DNA of 64,000 nucleotides from Flavobacterium praedii (GTDB lineage: Bacteria; Bacteroidota; Bacteroidia; Flavobacteriales; Flavobacteriaceae). The position numbers and the translations under genes were made by a program. A model generated the notes under the pieces. That model was not told where the DNA came from. It worked only from the letters and a program-made list of their open reading frames with translations, and did no database searches. This document shows, in pieces, positions 46,475 to 55,306 of the stretch. Position 1 is the first letter of the stretch; each line of letters begins with the position of its first letter. The stretch covers positions 1,389,001 to 1,453,000 of the forward strand of contig NZ_CP113948.1 of assembly GCF_026810365.1 (NCBI RefSeq). The letters are read 5' to 3'.

Positions 46475-47581
46475 ATGGCGGTAAAAACCAAGAATGAGCG
46501 ACTAACAGAAGCTAAAAATAATAAAAAAGACGAATTCTACACACAACTTTCAGACATCGCAAATGAACTGAAACATTACAAAAAACACTTTAAAGACAAA
46601 GTGGTTTATTGCAATTGTGATGACCCGAGAATTAGTAATTTCTTTCACTTTTTTTCTCACAATTTCGAGAAATTTGAACTCAAAAAATTAATCACAACTT
46701 GCTTCCAAAATCAAGAACGTGATTTATTCAGCAAACATAATTCTGAAAATGCAATTTATCTCGAATACAACGGAGATAAAAATGGGAATTTCGTTCCCGA
46801 TATTGACGAAATTGGAATAAAACCATTAAAAGGCGATGGCGATTTTCGCAGTAAAGAAAGTATCGACTTGCTAACGCAAGCCGATATTGTCGTTACAAAT
46901 CCGCCTTTTTCTTTGTTTCGTGAATACGTTGCTCAACTTATCGAACACGATAAAAAATTTGTCATTATCGGACATCAAAATGCAACCAAATACAAAGAAA
47001 TTTTCAGACTTATAAAAGACAACAAAATTTGGTTGGGTAACGGTTTCAAAGGTGGTGCGGGTCATTTTATCAACCAACATTACGAAGATTACGCAACTGC
47101 AACCGACAGAAAAGAAGGAATGATTAGAGTTTCAGGCGTTCATTGGTTTACAAATATTGACCTTAACAAACGCCACGAAAATTTAATTCTGTACAAGACT
47201 TATAACGAAATCGATTATCCAAAATACGATAATTATGATGCAATTGAGGTAAGTAAAACTAGTGAAATCCCAATCGATTATGACGGTGTTATGGGAGTTC
47301 CAATTACATTTTTGGACAAATACAATCCTGACCAATTTGATATTGTGGGAATGACTTCGGGCAGAGATGAATTTGAAGCTACGCCAACAAAAAAGTACAT
47401 CAACCCAAAGCAACACAACGAAAACGGTACAATTATCAACGGAAGTAAAGCAAACACAAGCTCAACAATTCTATATAAAACCAAACCCGAAGGCGTTTAT
47501 TACACAGCAGATAATGCTGATGGTTATTTAAAAGTTCTTTACACAAGGTTTTTGATAAAAAATAAGCAAATACAAAACTAG
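46475..47581 (+). CDS. Cassette 35: EcoRI-family adenine-specific DNA methyltransferase (copy 2)
   Basis: 368 residues, the same architecture as the gene at 26231-27337 with NPPF at 142-145. Roughly a dozen amino-acid changes are seen, but very many silent ones (for example different codons through DEIGIK and NCDDPRIS). The cassette, 46387-48813, has exactly the same length (2427) as cassette 12, so the two have diverged under purifying selection without indels. Confidence 0.87.
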   Translation: MAVKTKNERLTEAKNNKKDEFYTQLSDIANELKHYKKHFKDKVVYCNCDDPRISNFFHFFSHNFEKFELKKLITTCFQNQERDLFSKHNSENAIYLEYNGDKNGNFVPDIDEIGIKPLKGDGDFRSKESIDLLTQADIVVTNPPFSLFREYVAQLIEHDKKFVIIGHQNATKYKEIFRLIKDNKIWLGNGFKGGAGHFINQHYEDYATATDRKEGMIRVSGVHWFTNIDLNKRHENLILYKTYNEIDYPKYDNYDAIEVSKTSEIPIDYDGVMGVPITFLDKYNPDQFDIVGMTSGRDEFEATPTKKYINPKQHNENGTIINGSKANTSSTILYKTKPEGVYYTADNADGYLKVLYTRFLIKNKQIQN

Positions 47582-47583
47582 CG

Positions 47584-48666
47584 ATGAACATAGAACTCAA
47601 AGAAATTACAATACGAGAACTAACTGAAAATTACGAAGACAACAACGAAAACGGTGTTATTGGATATGATGGAAAATTAGACATTCGTCCACCCTATCAA
47701 CGTGAATTTATCTACAAAGACAAACAACGTGAAGCAGTAATTGACACGATTACAAAAAACTTTCCGCTAAATGTAATGTATTGGGCAGTTCGTGAAGATG
47801 GAAATTTTGAAGTTATTGACGGACAACAAAGAACTATTTCAATTTGTCAGTTTGTAACAGGCGAATTTGCATATAATTTTAGATTTTTTCATAATCTACA
47901 AAAAGACGAACAAGAGCAAATTTTAAACTACAAATTGATGGTTTATTTGTGTAGTGGAACGGATAGCCAAAAATTGGAATGGTTTAAAACTATCAACATT
48001 GCAGGCGAAAAACTAACCGAACAAGAACTGCGAAACGCAGTTTATTCGGGAAGTTGGGTATCTAGTGCAAAACCAATTTTTAGTAAACGAAATTGTCCTG
48101 CATTTGGTTTAGCAGGCGATTATATGGTTGGAAGTCCTGACCGACAAGAATATTTAGAAACCGCCATCAAATGGATTTCTAATGGAAACATTGAGGTTTA
48201 TATGTCTAATCACCAACACGACCCAAACGCAAACGAAATTTGGTTGTATTTTCAATCTATCATTAGTTGGGTAAAAGCGACTTTCCCAAAACATCGCAGA
48301 GAAATGAAAGGAATTGGTTGGGGATTTTTGTACAACGAGTTTAAAACTCAAAACTTCGACCACAAAAAACTCGAAGAAGAAATCTCAACTTTGATGCAAG
48401 ACGAAGACGTTACCAACAAAAAAGGAATTTACGAATACGTTTTAACTCGCAAAGAAAAATTTCTAAATATTCGAGCATTTACCGATAATCAAAAACGTGA
48501 AGCCTACGAAAGACAACAAGGAATTTGCGTGAAATGTGGCGAACATTTTGAACTTTCGAGTATGGAAGCCGACCACATTACGCCTTGGCACGAAGGCGGA
48601 AATACTTCTGCCGAAAATTGCCAAATGTTGTGCAAACACGATAACCGAATCAAAAGCGGAAAATAG
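47584..48666 (+). CDS. Cassette 35: DUF262 (ParB-like) plus HNH nuclease (copy 2)
   Basis: 360 residues, collinear with the protein at 27340-28422 and retaining IDGQQRT and the C-terminal HNH (CVKCGEHF, ADHITPWHEGG). The changes are conservative (LTENYED for LIQNYED, SSAKP for SSVKP). The intact catalytic motifs in both copies argue that both are functional. Confidence 0.85.
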   Translation: MNIELKEITIRELTENYEDNNENGVIGYDGKLDIRPPYQREFIYKDKQREAVIDTITKNFPLNVMYWAVREDGNFEVIDGQQRTISICQFVTGEFAYNFRFFHNLQKDEQEQILNYKLMVYLCSGTDSQKLEWFKTINIAGEKLTEQELRNAVYSGSWVSSAKPIFSKRNCPAFGLAGDYMVGSPDRQEYLETAIKWISNGNIEVYMSNHQHDPNANEIWLYFQSIISWVKATFPKHRREMKGIGWGFLYNEFKTQNFDHKKLEEEISTLMQDEDVTNKKGIYEYVLTRKEKFLNIRAFTDNQKREAYERQQGICVKCGEHFELSSMEADHITPWHEGGNTSAENCQMLCKHDNRIKSGK

Positions 48667-48686
48667 GAATAAACAAGAAGTCCAGC

Positions 48687-48819
48687 CACCAACACACGCT
48701 ACAACGGATTTGGGCAATTGGCTTAATGGGAAAATAGTTTTGTATTTGGGATAATTTGGCAAATCCGAAGATAAGGCTTAATTTAGTCCCAAACCCGCTG
48801 TAGCGCGAGAACGTTAGCG
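48687..48819 (+). repeat. attC 35 (class C)
   Basis: Closes methylase/nuclease cassette 35 (46387-48813). Same class and tip as attC 12 with differences in the variable part (GGGATAATTTGG). Confidence 0.93.
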
Positions 48820-49290
48820 ATTATTGCTCCGGTGACGAAAAACCGCTGAATTTAATCGGGTATTTTAATTTGGAAAAAGTTTTACAAAAGCTGAAACCGA
48901 GTTGACCGAAATCAGATCCGAAAATTGAAACTTAATTGTTGCGGAAGTAAAAAATGTGAACCGCTTTTCGGACAATCGAAGGCGGAATTTTTTTGTCGAT
49001 TTTTTTTGAGGTTTAAATAAAGTTTGCCGAAGCTAAACTTGCTAAACTGAACTTGCTAAAGCGGAACTTTGGTAGCGGAAAATAAAAAATGGAAATTCAT
49101 ACGCAATTGGAATGGATTATTGTAATCGATAATCAGATGTGCTTAACTAGCGTGTCACAACAATCGCTAACACACGCTACAAGCAATTTGGGGATTTGGC
49201 TTAATGGGAAAATTAGTTTGTTTCAGAAATATTAGGCAAATCCGAAAAATGGGCTTAATTTAGTCCCAAACTGCTTTTAGCGCGGGAACG
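48814..49290 (+). other. Cassette 36: no gene (N4-related)
   Basis: 477 bases. The tip TTAGCGATTATTGCTCCG and the last ~100 bases (AATTGGAATGGATTATTGTAATCGATAATC and TGTCACAACAATCGC, split here) match family N4. The centre differs and includes AAGCTAAACTTGCTAAACTG repeats near 49030. No convincing frame. Confidence 0.6.
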
Positions 49291-49296
49291 TTAGCG
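49165..49296 (+). repeat. attC 36 (class A)
   Basis: Closes gene-free cassette 36 (48814-49290). Variable part unusual: TTTCAGAAATATTAGGC. Confidence 0.92.
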
Positions 49297-49749
49297 ATTA
49301 TTGTTCCGTTGAAATCGAGTAATTTACGTTAATAAGAAAGAAAAAAATGGAAACTAATCTACTCCTACTCTGCCGACAAAAATCGAACGGAATTGATTGT
49401 GGATTTTGAAAGTCGAGTTTCAAAATGGAATTTGAAAGTCGATTTTTTTTGCGGAATTTTTTGGTCGATTTTTTTTGAGGTTTAAGAGGAATTTTATTCT
49501 CCTGATTTTTGGATTGCTTGAAAGTGTTTTCGGGACGGATTTTGAAAGTGGATAAACTTCCACAATTGGAATGGATTATTGGAATCGATAATCAGAGGTG
49601 CTTAACTAGTGTGTCACAACAATCGCTAACACACGCTACAAGCAATTTGGGTATTTGGCTTAATTTGAAGTTGGTTTTGTATCAGAAAGATTTGGCTAAT
49701 CCGAAAATAGGGCTTAATTTAGTCCCAAACTGCGTGTAGCGCGGGGACG
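49291..49749 (+). other. Cassette 37: no gene (repeat family N4)
   Basis: 459 bases closely matching 58141-58598 and 19536-19967. It differs from the latter mainly by an extra GCGGAATTTTTTGGTCGAT-like segment near 49449. The shared 76-codon frame terminates within attC 37. Confidence 0.6.
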
Positions 49750-49755
49750 TTGGCA
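49624..49755 (+). repeat. attC 37 (class A)
   Basis: Closes gene-free cassette 37 (49291-49749). Right arm TGCGTGTAGCG. Confidence 0.92.
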
Positions 49756-49761
49756 GTAATG

Positions 49762-50283
49762 CTACGAAACCGAAGATAGACGCCTTTTGTCCCTATATTT
49801 TTTTTGACTAATTCTGTTTTTGTCTGAATTATTTTGCCTCCAGATTTTCGCTCTTAAAATACATAACTCTTTGTTTTTTTCGTACCAGTTTCTAGCTAGT
49901 AAAGCTTGATTTTTTTTGTCAATAACTCTGGTTGAGTTAATATTTTCTTCACAGTCTTTACAACAATAATACAGATAAGAAAATTTATATACTTTTGAAT
50001 ATCTTTCTCTAAATAGGAAAGAATTTTTAAACTCTTTGCATACGTTGCATTTTTTTTCAAAATCTTGAATATTTCCTTTTTCACGTTGTATTTCACCTGT
50101 AAAAATTCTGTATTCAGAATATATTTCATTGACTATTTCTTTTTTTAAATCTAATGGATTTTTTGCAAAAGCATTATAAAAAAAATCGTGAATTTCTAAA
50201 GTTTTATGGTCTAAATTTCCAAAAATAGAAATGTATTTATTTTTTGTAAATTTCAATAAATCATCGTGTTCCTGCTGTGTCAT
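49762..50283 (-). CDS. Cassette 38: hypothetical zinc-finger-like protein (minus strand)
   Basis: 173 residues with a CNVC...CKDC set (KCNVCKEFKNSFLFRE, then YYCCKDCEENI) suggesting a treble-clef zinc site, and a basic C-terminus (RISQKKYRDKRRLSSVS). It could be an HNH-type nuclease remnant or a DNA-binding partner. Its start overlaps the stop of the methylase gene by four bases, so the two are coupled. Both run against the cassette direction. Confidence 0.6.
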   Translation of the reverse strand: MTQQEHDDLLKFTKNKYISIFGNLDHKTLEIHDFFYNAFAKNPLDLKKEIVNEIYSEYRIFTGEIQREKGNIQDFEKKCNVCKEFKNSFLFRERYSKVYKFSYLYYCCKDCEENINSTRVIDKKNQALLARNWYEKNKELCILRAKIWRQNNSDKNRISQKKYRDKRRLSSVS

Positions 50284-50984
50284 ACGTCAAAAAGTGTTAA
50301 TGGAAAATTCTCAACCAAAACAGGCTCTTCTTCTTCTACTTTCTCAGTAAATAAATAACGCCTGCATTCGTCAACCGATAACGGTTGCACGCCCAAAAGC
50401 GTTTCGGGCATATAAATCCTCCATCCTCCGTATATTTCAAGCGAAAGGCAATTCATATAAATTACAACTCCAGATAGTCCGAACATTACGAAATTTAGAA
50501 CCGACATTAAGCAACAGCGTTTGTCTAAATCCTGCCCAACATAAAAAAAATTGAATCGGTTGTTTGGATTTTTCATTGCGTGGGCGATAAGGTTTCTTGA
50601 ACTCCCGCATGAAGGATCATTTACCGTTTGTGTTTCTTCTTTCAGATTGTCATTCGTAAAATAAGCCATAAGATTACAAATCGAAGTTGGTGTAAAAAAC
50701 TGCCCCATTTTAGAATTGCTTTGTCCAAACTCCTCGAAGTAATTTCCTAAAAAGTCTTTCCATTGAACAGATATGTTTTGCTTTTCGTGGTCTAAAACTA
50801 ATCCACCTAATGCGTTGGCGAAACCTTTCAATTCTTCTTCGTTGTATTTTTTTGCTATATCCAAATAAATATCCTCGCTCTTTCCAAGGGAGTAGGCACA
50901 TACTGCCATTCCCAAAAAATCATCAAAAACTTGGCTTTTATGGTGGCGGTTAGATATTTTATTTAATTCACTTGCGAATAACAT
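50280..50984 (-). CDS. Cassette 38: N6-adenine DNA methylase-like protein (minus strand)
   Basis: 234 residues. MGQFFTPTSICNLMAYF is the usual lead-in to the SAM-binding motif of type I-like HsdM / N-6 DNA methylases, and VNDPSCGSSRNLIAHA is motif I (normally DPACGSG). The catalytic (N/D)PP(Y/F) motif is not seen within these 234 residues, and the family is usually longer. It may be truncated or a non-catalytic relative of the methylases carried by Bacteroidota conjugative elements. Confidence 0.65.
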   Translation of the reverse strand: MLFASELNKISNRHHKSQVFDDFLGMAVCAYSLGKSEDIYLDIAKKYNEEELKGFANALGGLVLDHEKQNISVQWKDFLGNYFEEFGQSNSKMGQFFTPTSICNLMAYFTNDNLKEETQTVNDPSCGSSRNLIAHAMKNPNNRFNFFYVGQDLDKRCCLMSVLNFVMFGLSGVVIYMNCLSLEIYGGWRIYMPETLLGVQPLSVDECRRYLFTEKVEEEEPVLVENFPLTLFDV

Positions 50985-51081
50985 AAGGTGGATTTTTAAT
51001 TAAACAATCGTGTTTGTGTTTTTCAACGTAATCGACAATTTTTTGAGGCGTTTTGTAAACTAATAATTTGACAGCCTCCAA
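50968..51081 (-). CDS. Cassette 38: possible small ORF upstream of the methylase
   Basis: A 37-codon frame starting at a TTG and overlapping the methylase start (contains YKTPQKIVDYVEKHKHD). It could be a translated leader peptide or chance. It has no homologue that I recognise. Confidence 0.25.
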   Translation of the reverse strand: MEAVKLLVYKTPQKIVDYVEKHKHDCLIKNPPYVIRK

Positions 51082-51095
51082 AAGAAAAGCACTAC

Positions 51096-51229
51096 TGCCA
51101 ACACTTGCTAAACAAGATTCGGGCAATTGGTTTAATTTAGACATAGTTTTGTATTTGTTTTTATGGTTTTTTAATTAGAGGTTCAGGATTTATCAGTCCC
51201 GAACCTCGTTTAGCAAGGGGACGTTATGA
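51096..51229 (+). repeat. attC 38 (class E, divergent)
   Basis: Closes minus-strand cassette 38 (49750-51223). Arms TGCTAAACAAGATTCGGG and CCCGAACCTCGTTTAGCA share little primary sequence with the others, yet keep the 3/7 spacers (ACT, AGGGGAC), the CGGGCAATTGG start of the variable part and the tip pairing TTGGCAGTA/TACTGCCAA. Confidence 0.9.
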
Positions 51230-51887
51230 GCTAGTTGAAAAAAGTGCATTTCATTTAAAATCAGTCTTTTAAAAATTATTTAGTTGCGCAGAAAATAAAA
51301 TTCTGAAGCTTGAAAAATGGAGTTTTTAATTGGAAGTATATCACGAAAAGCAAAAAACACAGTTTGATGTTTAGAATCTGAAATGCAGAACTTGAATTTT
51401 GGAACTTCTAAACTGAATCTGAAATTGAAGGTTTGAAATTCGGAACTTGAAAAGCAAACTTGAATTTCGGAGTTTTAAACTGAATCTGAAATGAAGAACT
51501 TGAAAAGCGAATTTGAATTTCAGAGTTTTTAATGGAAATAAACAATCGTTTTGATTCTCAAATTGAGATGAAAAAATAAGAATGAAAATTGGCTGAAATT
51601 TAGATTCGAATTAGTTTTTAAATTTGCCAATAATTGGATGAAATTAGATTAAAAAAGGGAATGAAATTAGCTGAGATTTGGGCAAGAATTGGGTTTTGTG
51701 CCTGCCGAAAATTGGTTTAAAATCGATTAATAATTAGGAATATCAGCTAGAAACAACCAGCTCATAACACACGCTACAAGCAATTTGGGCAATTGGCTTA
51801 ATTTAAATATGGTTTTGTGTCAGTAAAATTTGGCAAATCCGAATAATGGGCTTAATTTAGTCCCAAACTGCTTTTAGCGCGGGGACG
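51224..51887 (+). other. Cassette 39: no gene (repeat family N1, copy of 31898-32561)
   Basis: 664 bases, read as identical to cassette 18 through the attC. It follows the aberrant class E attC, showing that a cassette with standard ends was joined to a divergent site. Confidence 0.7.
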
Positions 51888-51893
51888 TTATGC
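51762..51893 (+). repeat. attC 39 (class A)
   Basis: Closes gene-free cassette 39 (51224-51887). Duplicate of attC 18. Confidence 0.92.
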
Positions 51894-51914
51894 CTAATGC
51901 TAGAAGAAAAATAA

Positions 51915-52325
51915 ATGACAACAGAATTTCCACATACAGAAGAAATAAAAGCTATTCTAAAAGACAAAGCTGACTTTGTCAGGCAGGACGGACTGAACTA
52001 TTTAATTCCAAAGTGGAAACGATTTACAGACAATTATGCGGACAATGAAGAGTTGATTTATGAATGGCTAAACGAAATGGATGCAAGAAAAATAATTGAC
52101 GAGATACTTGTTATACTCCCAAATACAGAAAGTGCTAAAATAACAGAAGTGCTAAAAGCAATTGACACTAAATTTATTGAAAAGACTTTTGAAATTAATG
52201 AATGTGTTTGGAGTGATAAAGTTGAAAAAGAGAACAAATACGACAGACAAAAAAATTGGTATTACTATAGAGTGAATCAAAATTTATTTGAAAGCGAAGT
52301 TGGACAATTTACCAAACGACAATAA
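51915..52325 (+). CDS. Cassette 40: hypothetical protein
   Basis: 136 residues, acidic and helical, no signal. NEELIYEWLNEMDARKIIDE and VLKAIDTKFIEKTFEINECV suggest an all-helical fold. The family is not recognised. Confidence 0.58.
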   Translation: MTTEFPHTEEIKAILKDKADFVRQDGLNYLIPKWKRFTDNYADNEELIYEWLNEMDARKIIDEILVILPNTESAKITEVLKAIDTKFIEKTFEINECVWSDKVEKENKYDRQKNWYYYRVNQNLFESEVGQFTKRQ

Positions 52326-52334
52326 AAGCACTAG

Positions 52335-52467
52335 GCATAACAGCCACTACAACGGATTTGGGCAATAGGCTTAATGGAAAGATGGTCTTGTATTTGGGAT
52401 GATTTGGCAAATCCGAAAAATGGGCTTAATTTAACCCCAAACCCGCTGTAGTGCCAAGACGTTAGTG
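52335..52467 (+). repeat. attC 40 (class D)
   Basis: Closes cassette 40 (51888-52461). Right spacer CCAAGAC. The late part reads TTTAACCCC for TTTAGTCCC. Tip TTATGCCTAATGC pairs with GCACTAGGCATAA. Confidence 0.92.
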
Positions 52468-53072
52468 GCAAGCTCGAAGAGAAACAGACGTAAAAAATTG
52501 AATTACAAAAAGTTAAATATATTCAAAACTTTCAAAATGTAAGTTTGAAGAGCGAAGCTTTGAAATTAAATAGAAATATAAAAATTGATGTTTAGCTAAA
52601 AAATGTAAAAAGTGGAATCTGAAAAGCAGATACTTGAAAGTTGGAACGTGCCAACAGAAACGTGAAAATTGGAATCTGAAAAGCAGAAACTTGAAAGTTG
52701 GAATGTGCCAACAGAAACGTGAAAATTGGAATCTTAAAAGCGGAACTTGAAAGTTGGAATGTGCCAACAGAAACGTGAAAATTGGAATCTGAAAAGCAGA
52801 AACTTGAAAGTTGGAATGTGCCAACAGAAACGTGAAAATTGAAACCTAAAAAGTAGAAACGTTAAAGACGGAATTTGAAAAATAGATGTTTAATAGTTGG
52901 AATTTGAAAGTAGAAACTTGAAAATTAGAACGCTGAAAGAGCCAGCCACTAACACACGCTACAAGCAATTTGGGCATTTGGCTTAATTTGAAGTTGGTTT
53001 TGTGTCAGGAAGATTTGGCAAATCCGAAAATAGGGCTTAATTTAGTCCCAAACTTCTTGTAGCGCGGGAACG
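52462..53072 (+). other. Cassette 41: no gene (repeat family N5 with 57-base tandem repeat)
   Basis: 611 bases. From about 52614 to 52840 a unit of about 57 bases is repeated four times; it runs from GGAATCTGAAAAGCAGAAAC through TGCCAACAGAAACGTGAAAA. A long minus-strand frame of 103 codons is simply the repeat translated. Confidence 0.72.
52614..52840 (+). repeat. Tandem repeat, about 57-base unit, four copies
   Basis: Four head-to-tail copies; the third is three bases shorter (CTTAAAAGCGGAACTTG). Each unit contains the pair AGTTGGAATGTGCCAACAG, a small hairpin (GTTGG...CCAAC). The unit is the same word family as the other N-type cassettes. Confidence 0.8.
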
Positions 53073-53078
53073 TTATAG
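52947..53078 (+). repeat. attC 41 (class A)
   Basis: Closes gene-free cassette 41 (52462-53072). Right arm ACTTCTTGTAGCG. Confidence 0.92.
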
Positions 53079-53304
53079 GGCAGTTGAGCCGATTACGCAG
53101 ATAAAATAATTAGAAAATAAGCATTTGTTTCCGCCGAAAGTTTATAAAGCAGAAGCGTGAAAAGTTGGATTTTACCAACAGAAACTTGAAAAGTTAAAAC
53201 CTGAAAAGTTGAAACCTGAAAAGCAGAAGCGTGAAAATTAGAATTTGACAGCTGAAACTTGAAAGTTATGCGTAATTTGAATTAACTAACAACAAAAAGT
53301 TTAA
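53073..53304 (+). other. Cassette 42 leader made of N5 repeats
   Basis: 232 bases before the gene at 53305 consist of AACTTGAAAAGTTAAAACC-type units like those of the gene-free N5 cassettes. After the gene (53689-53803) the same repeat type resumes. The cassette therefore looks like a gene placed inside an N5 body. Confidence 0.55.
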
Positions 53305-53688
53305 ATGGAATACTGGCTAAAACATTTATTTTCATATTTTTTGACATCTGTTTTAAGTAACATTATTTTTGTAATCTATCTAAAAACAACTAATTATTCT
53401 GGAGGCGAAATTGGAATGGCGCCATTTATAACAATGTTGAATGTAAGCATAACATTTGCTATTTCGTTAGTAATATTAATTTGTCTAAGAATATTTCGTG
53501 TTAAAGTTTCTATTTTTATAAGTTTAGCAATTTTTAGCTTGGTGTCAACTTCAGTTCTTTTCACTTATTTTAAAATAAAACCATTTGAAGGGTATCTATC
53601 AGATGTTTACTTAATGGCTTTATTGAGTGTAATTGTTGCTAGCTTATTAACTTGCTTAATTTTTTTAATTAAGAAAAACATCGCGTAA
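53305..53688 (+). CDS. Cassette 42: small polytopic membrane protein
   Basis: 127 residues with four transmembrane helices (SYFLTSVLSNIIFVIYL, TMLNVSITFAISLVILICL, IFISLAIFSLVSTSVLF, LMALLSVIVASLLTCLIFLI). No known family. Confidence 0.58.
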   Translation: MEYWLKHLFSYFLTSVLSNIIFVIYLKTTNYSGGEIGMAPFITMLNVSITFAISLVILICLRIFRVKVSIFISLAIFSLVSTSVLFTYFKIKPFEGYLSDVYLMALLSVIVASLLTCLIFLIKKNIA

Positions 53689-53803
53689 CTTAGATGCTAC
53701 ACGAAACGTTGGAATTTAACCGCAGAAACTTGAAAAATTAGATTTTGCCAACAGAAGCGTAAAAGTTTTGTGTGAAAATCGTAATTTCGATAAAACAACC
53801 GCC

Positions 53804-53935
53804 CTATAACACACGCTACAAGCAATTTGGGTTTTAGGCTTTATTTGAAATTGGTTTTGTATTTGGGAGATTTGGCAAATCCGAATAATGGGCTTAATTT
53901 AGTCCCAAACTCCGTGTAGCGCGGGGACGTTAGCT
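53804..53935 (+). repeat. attC 42 (class A)
   Basis: Closes cassette 42 (53073-53929). Variant GGGTTTTAGGCTTTATTTG. Tip TTATAGGGCAGTTG pairs with CAACCGCCCTATAA. Confidence 0.92.
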
Positions 53936-53954
53936 GTGATTTTAACCAACGACA

Positions 53955-54506
53955 ATGCTAAAATTTAAACATCAAATATTAGAACTTAAAAATCAAAAAC
54001 TTGTAACAATTAGACAAGCTGAAATTGACGATGCCGAAAAATTACTTAATTGTATAAAAACATATATTCCTCAAAGTGATTACATTCCAAAACTTGGACA
54101 AGAAATCAAAATGACAATTGAACAAGAAAAGGAATGGATAAACTCTTTCTTGACAAATGATAATTCTTTGCTTTTAGTCGCAGAATATGACAATGAAATA
54201 ATTGGAAATATTGACTTAACTGGAAATCGGAGAAAAATTATGGAACATACAGCTGTTATTGGAATGGGAATATTAAAAGAATGGAGGAATTCTGGACTTG
54301 GTAGGATATTATTAAAATCGACAATCGAATGGGCTAAACACAATTCGATTGTAGAATTGATTTGGCTACAAGTTTATACAGAAAATGAACTAGGACTAAA
54401 TCTATATCGAAAAATGGGATTTGAAGAAAGTGGAATAATAAAAAACTTTTTCAAGCAAGATGGCAGATATTTTGACAATTTAACAATGACAATGAACGTG
54501 AAATAA
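53955..54506 (+). CDS. Cassette 43: GNAT-family N-acetyltransferase
   Basis: 183 residues of GNAT fold. The acetyl-CoA loop motif A is GMGILKEWRNSGLGRILLKS (about 98-117, R-x-x-G-x-G type). Motif B is around NLYRKMGFEESG (about 152-163). It is closest to RimJ/RimL/SpeG-like enzymes, which acetylate protein N-termini, polyamines or antibiotics; the substrate cannot be read from the sequence. Confidence 0.85.
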   Translation: MLKFKHQILELKNQKLVTIRQAEIDDAEKLLNCIKTYIPQSDYIPKLGQEIKMTIEQEKEWINSFLTNDNSLLLVAEYDNEIIGNIDLTGNRRKIMEHTAVIGMGILKEWRNSGLGRILLKSTIEWAKHNSIVELIWLQVYTENELGLNLYRKMGFEESGIIKNFFKQDGRYFDNLTMTMNVK

Positions 54507-54513
54507 AAACCAC

Positions 54514-54645
54514 AGCTAACAGCCACTACAACGGATTTGGGCATTGGGCTTAATGGAAAGTTGGTTTTGTATTTGGAAGATTTGGCAAATCCGAAAAATG
54601 GTCTTAATTTAATCCCAAACCCGCTGTAGTGCCAGAACGTTGGCG
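54514..54645 (+). repeat. attC 43 (class D)
   Basis: Closes GNAT cassette 43 (53930-54639). Tip TTAGCTGTGATTTT pairs with AAAACCACAGCTAA. Confidence 0.92.
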
Positions 54646-54807
54646 GTAATTGCGACATATTTACTCTTAAATTGAACCCTTCAGCTAATGGAATAAAGTA
54701 AAAATATGGATGAATATCAGAAAAGCATAAATGGTAAATAATTATTTTCAGAACATTAAAGAGGCATTAATAAAAAAATTGCTTTTTAAACTTAAAATAC
54801 AATAACT
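54640..54807 (+). other. Cassette 44 leader
   Basis: 168 bases between the cassette tip (TTGGCGGTAATTGCG) and the gene. AT-rich; no frame of note. Confidence 0.4.
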
Positions 54808-55110
54808 ATGAACTCTGCGAAAAAACAGAAAATAATTTTAATAGTAATTCCGTTGATATTTATTGCTAGTCTCTACTGTAGAAGTGATGTTTGCTATGTT
54901 GAAAATTACTATTTGATAGCTACATTTACTACTATTCTATTAATAGCAAGTGCTATTAAATTAAAACTCAATAAGCTGTTTACAAGATTATATTTATCCC
55001 TTATCTTTTTTTTGTGGGTTTTACTTTCCCTTACTGTATACGCCTATTTCACTCAATTCGTTCAACATTATACGCCATGTAATTGGGTATTTAGACTTTT
55101 TTTTGAATAA
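54808..55110 (+). CDS. Cassette 44: small membrane protein
   Basis: 100 residues with three hydrophobic helices (IILIVIPLIFIASLYC, YYLIATFTTILLIASAI, LYLSLIFFLWVLLSLTVYAYF). No known family. Confidence 0.55.
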   Translation: MNSAKKQKIILIVIPLIFIASLYCRSDVCYVENYYLIATFTTILLIASAIKLKLNKLFTRLYLSLIFFLWVLLSLTVYAYFTQFVQHYTPCNWVFRLFFE

Positions 55111-55126
55111 GTAAAAAAGTAACTAC

Positions 55127-55258
55127 CGCCAACACACGCTACAAGCAATTTGGGGATTTGGCTTAATTTGAAGTTGGTTTTGTATTTGGAAGATTTGGCA
55201 AATCCGAAAAATGGGCTTAATTTAGTCCCAAACTGCTTGTAGCGCGGGGACGTTAGCG
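55127..55258 (+). repeat. attC 44 (class A)
   Basis: Closes cassette 44 (54640-55252). Tip TTGGCGGTAATT pairs with AACTACCGCCAA (base-10 mismatch, then resumes). Confidence 0.92.
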
Positions 55259-55306
55259 GTCAGCTTGAAACCGAAACGGAGAATATAAAATTAAACAAAT
55301 AGAAAA

